From Acidimangrovimonas sp. (GTDB taxonomy: Bacteria; Pseudomonadota; Alphaproteobacteria; Rhodobacterales; Rhodobacteraceae), in the NCBI GenBank assembly GCA_030147905.1, contig JASBUM010000446.1:1-6115 (forward strand): a stretch of DNA of 6,115 bases, read 5' to 3'. Below, in pieces: positions 1 to 5,222 of this stretch (its first letter is position 1; the number at the start of each line of letters is the position of its first letter). The notes beneath the pieces were generated by a model. That model did no database searches and had not been told where the DNA came from. It saw only the letters and a list, made by a program, of their open reading frames with translations. A program made the position numbers and the translations under genes.

Positions 1-148
1 TTCATGGCGCGGATATAGGCGGCTTCGGCGGCGAAATCCAGCCGTCACAGGGCCCCCGGCGACGGCGATCGCGCCGCGGCGGGTTGCGCGCGCCGGGGCG
101 GAAACCGGCACGGATGCAAGAATGTCCGCGGGAGGTCGAATTTTGCCC

Positions 149-177
149 TTGACCCGGCCCCCGACATTGCCTAGCAA
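149..177 (+). promoter_or_regulatory. sigma-70-type promoter of the tRNA-Lys gene
   Basis: A TTGACC -35 box (149-154) and a TAGCAA -10 box (172-177) are separated by exactly 17 bases. The -10 ends 13 bases before the first base of the tRNA, so transcription should start at about 184 with a very short leader. The bases just after the -10 are almost all G/C; GC-rich discriminators are known from stringently controlled stable-RNA promoters, so growth-rate control is a reasonable inference. The boxes are read by eye; the -10 matches the consensus at only three positions. Confidence 0.6.
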
Positions 178-190
178 CCGCCCCCATCGT

Positions 191-266
191 GGGCCGTTAG
201 CTCAGTTGGTAGAGCAACTGACTTTTAATCAGTGGGTCACAGGTTCGAATCCTGTACGGCTCACCA
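191..266 (+). tRNA. tRNA-Lys, anticodon TTT
   Basis: The 76-base cloverleaf folds completely. The acceptor stem GGGCCGT pairs with ACGGCTC (one G-T pair), the anticodon stem ACTGA pairs with TCAGT, and the T stem ACAGG pairs with CCTGT around TTCGAAT. The anticodon loop 222-228 is CTTTTAA, giving anticodon TTT at 224-226, which reads lysine AAA/AAG codons. The discriminator base is A263 and the CCA end is encoded at 264-266. The D arm carries the usual AGCTCAGTTGGTAGAGC form. I see no second copy of its 3' end in the window, so there is no evidence of an integrated element using this tRNA as attachment site. It converges with the ArgE gene. Confidence 0.97.
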
Positions 267-302
267 CTGAAATCCGAAAGCAGGATCAATCGGTTGGCGC
301 TC

Positions 303-354
303 GATGCGCAGCGCGTGGGCGGCGCATCCCGCGCGCCCCGGGGCCTGCGCCCCG
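303..354 (+). other. two small hairpins downstream of the tRNA, possible processing or termination region
   Basis: GATGCGC (303-309) pairs perfectly with GCGCATC (322-328) over a 12-base loop. CGGGGC (339-344) pairs with GCCCCG (349-354) over a CTGC loop. They lie 37 to 88 bases after the tRNA in the convergent spacer and could end tRNA transcription. No T-tract follows either stem, and GC-rich DNA makes such stems by chance, so this is weak. The rest of the spacer up to the end of the ArgE gene shows nothing I can assign. Confidence 0.2.
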
Positions 355-457
355 CCGGCATCGATCCTCCGGCAACCGGTTCGTGAGTTCGAGGCAGGCA
401 CCGGGGCATCCCACCGTCCCGCCGGCCTGTCCGTCGGCGTTCTTCAGGAGACTGCTT

Positions 458-1645
458 TCACGAAACGCGCGCCGGCGGTGCGGGCGGGTTTTCCAGCCGT
501 TCGGAGAGCCTGGCAAGCATGGCGAGGCACTGGCCGAGCTGGTCGATGGAAAGGAATTCGTCGGGCTTGTGGGCCTCGGCGATCGAGCCGGGGCCGCAGA
601 CCACCACCGACATGCCCAGCGTCTGGAAGAGGCCCGCTTCGGTACCGAAGGGCACGACATCGGCATGGTTGGCGCCGGTCAGCATGGAGACGATCCGACG
701 GGCCTCGTTGGTGTCGGCGGGTATCAGTCCGACAACCTCGCCGATGGTTTCGGTGTCGATCCGCGCCTCTGGCGAGACGGCGCGCATGGCTGGAAGAAGC
801 ACCTCCGCGCAATAGCGGTCGAGGTCGGCCTTGACGAAATCGGCATCCTGCGGCTGGACCGGGCGCATCTCCCAGTCCACGCGGGCCTTTCCGGGGATCA
901 CGTTATGCGCGGTGCCGCCGGTCAGGGCGCCGGTATTGATCGTGGTCCAGGGCGGGTCGAAACGGCTTGCGGCGGGCGCGCGCGCCTTCAGGGCCTCGCC
1001 CAGTTCGATCAGCCGGCCGACGAAGCGCACCGCGTATTCCACCGCGTTCACCCCGCGCGCGGGCGCGGAGCCATGGCCCTCGAGCCCGTGGAAATGGGTG
1101 GAATATTCGTGACAGCCCTTGTGGCCCTCGATGATGCGCATCTCGGTCGGCTCGCCGATGATGGCCACGGCGGGGCGGATGGGACGGTCGCGCAAGGTCT
1201 CTACCAGGGCGCGGGCACCCATGCAGCCGACCTCCTCGTCATGGGTGAAGGCAAAGTGCAGCGGGCGCTCGCGCACGGCTTGCGCGAATTGCGGCGCCAT
1301 GGCGACCGCGGCCGCGATGAATCCCTTCATGTCGCAGCTTCCGCGTCCGTAGAGGCGGCGGTCACGTTCCTCCATCACGAAGGGGTCGCCGGTCCAGTCC
1401 TGATCGGCGACGGGGACCACGTCGGTATGGCCCGAAAGCAGGATCCCGCCGGGGGCTTCGGGGCCGATGGTGGCAAGGAGGTTGGCCTTGCGCCCGCTGG
1501 GATCGCTCAGCACCTCGACACGCGCGCCGGCCGATTCGAGCCGCTCGGCCAGTCGGTGGATCATGGCGAGGTTGCTGTCCGCCGAGACGGTGGGGAAGGC
1601 GATCAGTTCGCCCAGCAGCGCCACGGTATCGTCGAGTGTGGTCAT
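458..1645 (-). CDS. argE: acetylornithine deacetylase (ArgE-type M20 metallopeptidase)
   Basis: Likely a cytosolic di-zinc hydrolase removing the acetyl group from N-acetylornithine to give ornithine in arginine synthesis. The 395-residue product has the full M20 (ArgE/DapE/ACY1/CPG2) signature: HTD at 73-75 (metal ligand His73, Asp75), GRGSCDMKG at 100-108 (bridging Asp105), DEE at 136-138 (general base Glu137, ligand Glu138), GEP with Glu165, dimerisation-domain GHGSAP at 190-195 and the final ligand His359 in EAHKPDE. Length fits the family. I chose the ATG at 1645 because AGGGAGG lies five bases upstream; an in-frame ATG at 1669 has no usable ribosome site, and the longer frame to 1969 overlaps the divergent regulator. 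The C-terminus adds a short Pro-rich tail. The leader holds a large inverted repeat. Substrate is inferred: M20 enzymes are often misassigned, and the Lrp-type neighbour leaves room for another N-acyl amino acid. Confidence 0.88.
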   Translation of the reverse strand: MTTLDDTVALLGELIAFPTVSADSNLAMIHRLAERLESAGARVEVLSDPSGRKANLLATIGPEAPGGILLSGHTDVVPVADQDWTGDPFVMEERDRRLYGRGSCDMKGFIAAAVAMAPQFAQAVRERPLHFAFTHDEEVGCMGARALVETLRDRPIRPAVAIIGEPTEMRIIEGHKGCHEYSTHFHGLEGHGSAPARGVNAVEYAVRFVGRLIELGEALKARAPAASRFDPPWTTINTGALTGGTAHNVIPGKARVDWEMRPVQPQDADFVKADLDRYCAEVLLPAMRAVSPEARIDTETIGEVVGLIPADTNEARRIVSMLTGANHADVVPFGTEAGLFQTLGMSVVVCGPGSIAEAHKPDEFLSIDQLGQCLAMLARLSERLENPPAPPARVS

Positions 1646-1669
1646 CAAAGCCTCCCTGCCGGCGGTCAT

Positions 1670-1729
1670 CCCTTGCGCGCCTATCAACCGCATCGCGCGC
1701 CGCCTGCGCAAGGGGGCGCGCGATGCGGT
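1670..1729 (-). promoter_or_regulatory. structured leader/operator: 15-bp inverted repeat plus interlocking 9-bp repeat
   Basis: In the spacer between the ArgE gene and the divergent regulator, ACCGCATCGCGCGCC (1687-1701) is the exact reverse complement of 1715-1729, with a 13-base loop. The loop segment GCGCAAGGG (1706-1714) is in turn the exact reverse complement of CCCTTGCGC at 1670-1678, which lies between the big repeat and the ArgE ribosome site (1651-1657). In the ArgE transcript the two pairings interlock and cannot both form fully, because the connecting loops are too short, so they look like alternatives. No T-run follows, so it is not a standard terminator. It could equally be a DNA operator for the adjacent Lrp-type regulator. 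The pairings are read directly; the role is inference. Confidence 0.5.
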
Positions 1730-1754
1730 GCGCGTCGTCCCGTGGCGCGGATGA

Positions 1755-1783
1755 TGGACAAGGACGGGCGCGACGGCTATCGC
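1755..1783 (+). promoter_or_regulatory. candidate promoter of the Lrp/AsnC regulator
   Basis: TGGACA (1755-1760, five of six consensus bases) and TATCGC (1778-1783, three of six) are 17 bases apart, which predicts a start near 1790 and a leader of about 80 bases before the regulator's ATG. It lies 26 bases beyond the big inverted repeat, so a protein bound there could affect both directions. I found no equally good promoter for the ArgE gene on the other strand. Confidence 0.4.
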
Positions 1784-1868
1784 GGGGCATGGGTAACCAG
1801 ACAGACGGGGGCGGAATGATCCGATCCGGACCGGGGCCATCGCGCCCGTCCCCCTGGCGGGGCCGGCG

Positions 1869-2351
1869 ATGAAGCTCGATGCACGCGACATGGCGATCCT
1901 GCGGGTACTGGCCCGCGAGGGACGGATCACCAAGGCGGCGCTGGCGGCGCGGGTCGGGCTGTCGCCCACGCCCTGCTGGGAACGTCTGCGCCGGCTGGAG
2001 GCCGCGGGCGTGATCGAAGGTTACCGCGCCGAGATCGCTTTGCGCCGGATCGGCCCGCATGTTACGGTCTTCCTGCTGGCCGAACTGGTCGATCATACCG
2101 CGGAGCGGTTCCAGCGTTTCGAGGCCGTCATACGCGAGTGCGACGAGGTCGTCGGTTGCTGGGCGCTGGGCGGGGGGTTCGATTATCTCGCCCAGGTCGT
2201 GACCCGCGATATAGAGAGCTATCAGCGTCTGGTGGACGAACTGCTTGCCGCCCGGATCGGGCTCGCCCGCTATTTCACCTATATCGTGACCAAGCCGGTT
2301 AAGGGCTTCGCGACGCCGCCGCTTGATCTTCTGGCAGGCCTCGCGGAGTGA
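1869..2351 (+). CDS. Lrp/AsnC-family transcriptional regulator
   Basis: A 160-residue DNA-binding regulator of the feast/famine (Lrp/AsnC) family, which bind amino acids or related metabolites and assemble as dimers to octamers or hexadecamers. The N-terminal part (about 1-55) is the typical winged helix-turn-helix, with KLDARDMAILRVLAREGRIT, the recognition region VGLSPTPCWERLRRLEAAG and the wing GVIEGY. The C-terminal part (about 65-145) is the ligand-binding RAM domain, with GGGFDYLAQVV and a YFTYIV strand. The start is the only ATG placing the family's usual MKLD-type N-terminus; the ribosome site is weak (GGCGGGG-like). It is transcribed away from the ArgE gene and probably controls that gene, itself or both. 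From memory, the SPTPCWERL motif and the YFTYIVTKPVKG end resemble DoeX-type regulators of ectoine use, but no ectoine gene is visible here. Confidence 0.9.
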   Translation: MKLDARDMAILRVLAREGRITKAALAARVGLSPTPCWERLRRLEAAGVIEGYRAEIALRRIGPHVTVFLLAELVDHTAERFQRFEAVIRECDEVVGCWALGGGFDYLAQVVTRDIESYQRLVDELLAARIGLARYFTYIVTKPVKGFATPPLDLLAGLAE

Positions 2352-2389
2352 CCCGGCCGGGGCGGCCACCGGGGCCCGTGCGCGCGGCC

Positions 2390-2438
2390 GTGATGCCGAC
2401 AGTGATGCCGACAGTGATGCCCGGCCGTGATGCCGTCG
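2390..2438 (+). repeat. short 12-bp tandem repeats in a convergent spacer
   Basis: GTGATGCCGACA occurs twice in exact tandem (2390-2401 and 2402-2413). It is followed by a broken third copy beginning GTGATGCC at 2414 and a fourth GTGATGCC at 2427. Immediately after, CCGTC (2433-2437) and GACGG (2441-2445) can form a small hairpin. The repeats sit 38 bases after the regulator's stop codon, between two converging genes, so they probably arose by slippage and may mark a transcription end. The remainder of this 238-base spacer (2352-2589) shows no gene or strong terminator that I can support. Confidence 0.6.
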
Positions 2439-2589
2439 GTGACGGGGTGAGGGGGCGCAGGGCCGGTGCCGCCGGGTCCGTCGCTGCGCGGCAGGGTAGC
2501 GCCGGGCGCCCACAGTCCCGCCCCGCCGGGATGCGCGCCATCACGGGCAACCCCGCGGCTGCCGGCGGTCAGCGCGTGGGCGCGACCTG

Positions 2590-3480
2590 TCAATGCAGGG
2601 TCAGCCGCGCCTTCGCGATCCGGTCCGCGATCCCCGAAAGCAGGGAAGAATCGGCCTGGATCGCCGCGTCCGGCCGCAGGCCCGCGAAGGCATCGCTGGC
2701 ACGGCCGAGCGCCTCGATCGCGGCGAAGGCGGCGGTGTCGACCTTGGGAACGGGGCTTGCCACCATCAGATCCGCCATCGCGCGCACGCTCTGCATCAGC
2801 CCCCAGGCATTGCGGTAGGCGGCCGGATCGGCGAGCTGGCCGTTGACAATGCCCTTCGCGTAATCGGCCGCGGCCTTGCGGGTCAGGATCTCCATCGCGT
2901 CGAACATGGCGCGGGGGTGGCGTGTCATCGGCGCACGCGCAAGCCGGATCTGATCGGCGATTGCGGCATAGTCTCCTTCGATCCGGCCCAGCGGCAGGTT
3001 GCGGGCGACGTCACCCGCAAGGCGGGACAGCGCCGGTGCCATGGGCGGGCGGCCGTGGGCGGCCAGATCGGGCGCGAGCGCGGAAGAAAGACTGCTGTCG
3101 ATGGCCACGATATGCTGGCTCGCAAGCTTGAAGTCGCCGTCGCGGCACAGTTCGATCACGACGTGAAGATGCCCGGCCAGATCGCCGAGTGCCACGAGAT
3201 AGGCTGTCTCGGGCGCTTGCGCATGCCCCGTGGCCGTCGCCCCGGCGGCCGGAGCCGTCGCGGTCGGCGCCCCCGCCGTTGTGGCCCCCGCCGTTGTCGT
3301 CGCAGCAGTTGCCGTCCCCGCCGTTGTCGCCGCAGCAGCGGGCATGACACCGGCGAAGAGCGCCAGCCCCCAGGCCGCGGCGCGGCCGCGGAGGGCGCCG
3401 GTCCACGAAGGCGGGCGCCCCGGATGCCCCCGTCTGCGGGGCTTGCGGGCGGGATCGGCCGGTCGGGCGGACGGGAACAT
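2590..3480 (-). CDS. secreted helix-rich protein of unknown function with Ala/Thr/Gly linker
   Basis: I do not recognise this 296-residue protein as a named family. It begins with a long, basic n-region (ARKPRRRGHPGRPP, 11-24), then a hydrophobic stretch at about 33-48 ending in Ala residues, which reads as a Sec signal peptide with cleavage near 50. Residues 51-90 are an almost pure Ala/Thr/Gly/Pro linker. The rest (91-296) is mostly predicted helix, with a conspicuous GHLHVVIELCRDGDFKLASQH segment (103-123) whose spaced His residues could bind metal or haem, though that is only a suggestion. No catalytic motif is visible. The ATG at 3480 is chosen because GAGGTGA lies four bases upstream and a good promoter lies just beyond; extending to the TTG at 3540 would place the start inside the -35 box. 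It lies 176 bases downstream of the P450 gene on the same strand and converges with the regulator. Confidence 0.8.
   Translation of the reverse strand: MFPSARPADPARKPRRRGHPGRPPSWTGALRGRAAAWGLALFAGVMPAAAATTAGTATAATTTAGATTAGAPTATAPAAGATATGHAQAPETAYLVALGDLAGHLHVVIELCRDGDFKLASQHIVAIDSSLSSALAPDLAAHGRPPMAPALSRLAGDVARNLPLGRIEGDYAAIADQIRLARAPMTRHPRAMFDAMEILTRKAAADYAKGIVNGQLADPAAYRNAWGLMQSVRAMADLMVASPVPKVDTAAFAAIEALGRASDAFAGLRPDAAIQADSSLLSGIADRIAKARLTLH
3269..3343 (-). repeat. degenerate 15-bp minisatellite coding the linker of the secreted protein
   Basis: Five consecutive 15-base units can be read: two near-identical copies of GCCCCCGCCGTTGTG/C (3269-3283, 3284-3298), a variant with GCAGCAGTTG (3299-3313), another first-type copy (3314-3328) and another GCAGCAG variant (3329-3343), giving an A-A-B-A-B order. 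The unit is a whole number of codons and, on the minus strand, encodes five-residue blocks such as TTAGA and TTAGT. Length changes would keep the frame and only lengthen or shorten the spacer after the signal peptide. Confidence 0.7.
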
Positions 3481-3511
3481 GGTTTCACCTCGCGGTTGGG
3501 CACACCGGCCA

Positions 3512-3540
3512 CTGGTAGAAGCGACGGCCAAGGGGGTCAA
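3512..3540 (-). promoter_or_regulatory. sigma-70-type promoter of the secreted-protein gene
   Basis: Read on the minus strand, TTGACC (3540-3535) and TACCAG (3517-3512) are separated by 17 bases. Transcription would start near 3505, leaving a leader of about 25 bases containing the GAGGTGA ribosome site. The -35 is identical to that of the tRNA-Lys promoter in this window. It implies that the gene does not depend on read-through from the P450 gene upstream. Confidence 0.55.
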
Positions 3541-3636
3541 CGCACGGCTCCGTCACCCCGGCCGGGCCGGACTGCCACCCGCTGGAGCGGGCGCCCTGGG
3601 TGCGGCGGGCGGCAGGGAACAGGCCGCGCGATGCCG

Positions 3637-3655
3637 GGCGGCGCGCTTCGCCGCC
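3637..3655 (-). terminator. GC hairpin directly after the P450 stop codon
   Basis: GGCGGCG (3637-3643) and CGCCGCC (3649-3655) pair perfectly over a five-base loop, starting two bases beyond the P450 stop codon (3657-3659). The position suits a transcription terminator or mRNA 3' stabiliser. No T-tract follows on the minus strand, so it is not a classical intrinsic terminator. A second stem, CCCGCT/AGCGGG at 3578-3591, lies further along. Confidence 0.35.
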
Positions 3656-3656
3656 G

Positions 3657-5102
3657 TCACGCGGCACGCTCGACGCTCAGCCAGACCCCGCCTTCGGGGC
3701 GCAGCGTCAGGATCAGCACGGGCCTCGGTTCGCGCCCGGCGACCGCGACGAAGCGGAACCGCGCCAGCAGGGTGGCCAGCACGATCACTGCCTCCTGCAC
3801 CGCGAAGGTCGCCCCGATGCAGACCCGCGGGCCATCGCCGAAGGGCAGATAGGCAAAGCGGTCGATCCGTCCGCGATCGGCAAAGCGATCGGGATCGAAC
3901 CGGTGCGGCTCGTGCCACAGCCGGTCATTGCGGTGCAGCGCATAGATCGGCAGCATCACCGTCTCGCCGGGGCGCACGGGGCGTCCGCACAGCCGGTCGG
4001 CACGCCGCGCGGTGCGCGACAGGAAGGCCGCCGGCGGATAGAGGCGCAAGGTCTCGTCGACGATCTGCCGGATATAGGGCAGGCGCGGCAGATCCGCGGC
4101 GGTGGCCGCACGCTTGCCGAGCACCGCCTGCGCCTCTGCGCGGGCGCGCGCCTGCACGCCGGGGTCGAAGGCGCACAGATAGAAGGCCCAGGCGAGCGTG
4201 AGCGCCGTGGTCTCGTGCCCGGCGACGATGAAGGTCAGCAGGTTGTCGCGCAACTCGGCCGTGGTCATGCGGCGGCCGCTCTTGGGGTCCTCGCCGGCCA
4301 GAAGCAGATCGAGAAGGTCGGGCGGGATCCGCGCCCCGGTCTTGCGCCGGGTCTCCACCGCGTTGTCGGCCAGGCTCTTCATCTCGCGCATCGCGCGGGT
4401 GCTGCCGATGCGGCCGGGCCTGGGCAGCCATGACGGCGCGCCGATCACGTCGAGCAGCGAGACGCGCGCGGTCTGGGCGATGTAGTTGTCGATCGCGCGA
4501 TGGACCGCCGCGCGGTCGAAGGCATCGTCACCCGATAGGGTCACGTCGGCGATCACCTCGAAGGTCGTGGCGACCATTTCCTCGTAGAGGTCGGCCGCTC
4601 GACCGCAGGCGCGCTCGAGCCGCTCCGAGGCCCGTTCGGCGGCGGCCGTCATCACCGGGCCGAGGCCGGCGATGTTGCGGTGGCTGAAGACCGGCGCCGC
4701 CACCCGCCGCTGCCAGTGCCAATGCGCGCCCTCGGCCACGAACAGGCTGTCGCCGATCGCCGGCCGCAGGATCATCTTGGTGACATCCGACTTGGGGTAG
4801 TCCTCGACCCGGTCGCGCAGGATGTGCCGGTTGCATTCGGGATCCATCACCATGTGCCATCGCTGGACCGTGCGCCCCGAGACGATCGGCACATGGGTGG
4901 CAAGTTCGGGGATCAGCTCGAGCAGATTGCGCCGCGCATTCCGGAAGGACCCGAACACGCCGAGCGGCCGGGTGACCAGCGGCACCTGCACCGGCAGCCG
5001 CGCCGCCGCGCGCGCCTCGTCGGCACCCCCGCCGGCACCCCCGCCGGCTTCCCCGTCGGTGGCCCCGGTGCCGGCCACGCCCTGATGTGCGAGATCGTCC
5101 AT
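3657..5102 (-). CDS. cytochrome P450
   Basis: A complete 481-residue haem-thiolate monooxygenase, expected to be cytosolic and to need a separate electron donor (ferredoxin/ferredoxin reductase or similar). All core marks are present: helix C motif HWHWQRRVAAPVFS (127-140), I-helix oxygen-activation motif AGHETTA (294-300), K-helix ExxR as ETLR (350-353), the DPDRF meander segment (403-407), and the haem loop FGDGPRVCIG (421-430) with Cys428 as the iron ligand. The AGHETT and Pro-rich K-helix region look more like the CYP4/CYP102-type branch than like P450cam; this is an impression only. Residues 10-35 are Gly/Ala-rich and repeat-coded, with no transmembrane segment. The ATG at 5102 is the first ATG, but no clear ribosome site precedes it; a TTG at 5138 is the alternative. 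Substrate cannot be read. No ferredoxin or reductase gene is in the window. It diverges from the lipoprotein gene. Confidence 0.93.
   Translation of the reverse strand: MDDLAHQGVAGTGATDGEAGGGAGGGADEARAAARLPVQVPLVTRPLGVFGSFRNARRNLLELIPELATHVPIVSGRTVQRWHMVMDPECNRHILRDRVEDYPKSDVTKMILRPAIGDSLFVAEGAHWHWQRRVAAPVFSHRNIAGLGPVMTAAAERASERLERACGRAADLYEEMVATTFEVIADVTLSGDDAFDRAAVHRAIDNYIAQTARVSLLDVIGAPSWLPRPGRIGSTRAMREMKSLADNAVETRRKTGARIPPDLLDLLLAGEDPKSGRRMTTAELRDNLLTFIVAGHETTALTLAWAFYLCAFDPGVQARARAEAQAVLGKRAATAADLPRLPYIRQIVDETLRLYPPAAFLSRTARRADRLCGRPVRPGETVMLPIYALHRNDRLWHEPHRFDPDRFADRGRIDRFAYLPFGDGPRVCIGATFAVQEAVIVLATLLARFRFVAVAGREPRPVLILTLRPEGGVWLSVERAA
5022..5057 (-). repeat. 12-bp tandem repeats coding the Gly/Ala N-terminus of the P450
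   Basis: GGCACCCCCGCC occurs twice in exact tandem (5022-5033, 5034-5045) and a decayed third copy follows (5046-5057). On the minus strand this encodes GGGA-type blocks in the flexible N-terminal extension before the P450 core. The unit is four codons, so copy-number change keeps the frame. Confidence 0.6.
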
Positions 5103-5132
5103 GCCCGGATGATAGGGCCGGCGGGCGCCTCG

Positions 5133-5151
5133 GCGCAACGGCGGGTTGCGC
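5133..5151. promoter_or_regulatory. candidate operator between the P450 and lipoprotein genes
   Basis: GCGCAAC (5133-5139) and GTTGCGC (5145-5151) form a perfect 7-bp inverted repeat with a five-base centre. It lies 31 bases from the P450 start and 71 bases from the lipoprotein start in a 120-base divergent spacer. The size and symmetry suit a dimeric regulator able to control both genes, and it lies just upstream of a candidate lipoprotein promoter. No regulator gene is adjacent. The repeat is read directly; the binding role is inference. Confidence 0.35.
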
Positions 5152-5168
5152 GGTTCACGGTGCTGCGA

Positions 5169-5197
5169 TTGCGGGGCCGGCCGCCATCGGCTATGGC
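5169..5197 (+). promoter_or_regulatory. weak candidate promoter of the lipoprotein gene
   Basis: TTGCGG (5169-5174) and TATGGC (5192-5197) are separated by 17 bases, predicting a start near 5204 and a leader of about 19 bases including the AAGGAGG ribosome site. Each box matches the consensus at three positions only. A small palindrome-like TGGCT/AGCCA stem (5194-5210) overlaps the predicted start. Confidence 0.3.
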
Positions 5198-5222
5198 TGG
5201 CGCCAAGCCAAGGAGGAAGCGC

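Noticed and set aside
191..266. tRNA-Lys as an integration site for a mobile element.
   Set aside because: No integrase gene and no second copy of the tRNA 3' end is visible in the window.
420..439. CGCCG/CGGCG hairpin as a terminator of the ArgE gene.
   Set aside because: Only five base pairs with a ten-base loop and no T-tract on the minus strand; expected by chance in GC-rich DNA.
122..1819. A 565-codon open frame on +, opposite the ArgE gene.
   Set aside because: It runs through the tRNA and lies antisense to a gene with every M20 motif. Long open frames opposite real genes are expected at this GC content, and its product has no coherent domain.
1646..1969. N-terminal extension of the ArgE frame to 1969.
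   Set aside because: The extra 108 residues are low-quality Arg/Ala-rich sequence, overlap the start of the divergent regulator and cross the leader structure. The strong ribosome site is before 1645.
2390..2438. A CRISPR array or riboswitch in the repeat-bearing spacer.
   Set aside because: The units are 12 bases in direct tandem without spacers, with only two exact copies and no cas gene nearby.
1362..2513. A 383-codon minus-strand frame covering the regulator and the start of the ArgE gene.
   Set aside because: It is a shadow frame, antisense to the Lrp/AsnC gene and out of frame with ArgE; the composition is Arg/Pro-rich without motifs.
2593..3852. A 419-codon open frame on + opposite the secreted-protein gene and the P450 3' end.
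   Set aside because: The product is an Arg/Gly/Pro-rich mixture spanning two genes and their spacer; the minus-strand genes have signal peptide, ribosome site and P450 motifs.
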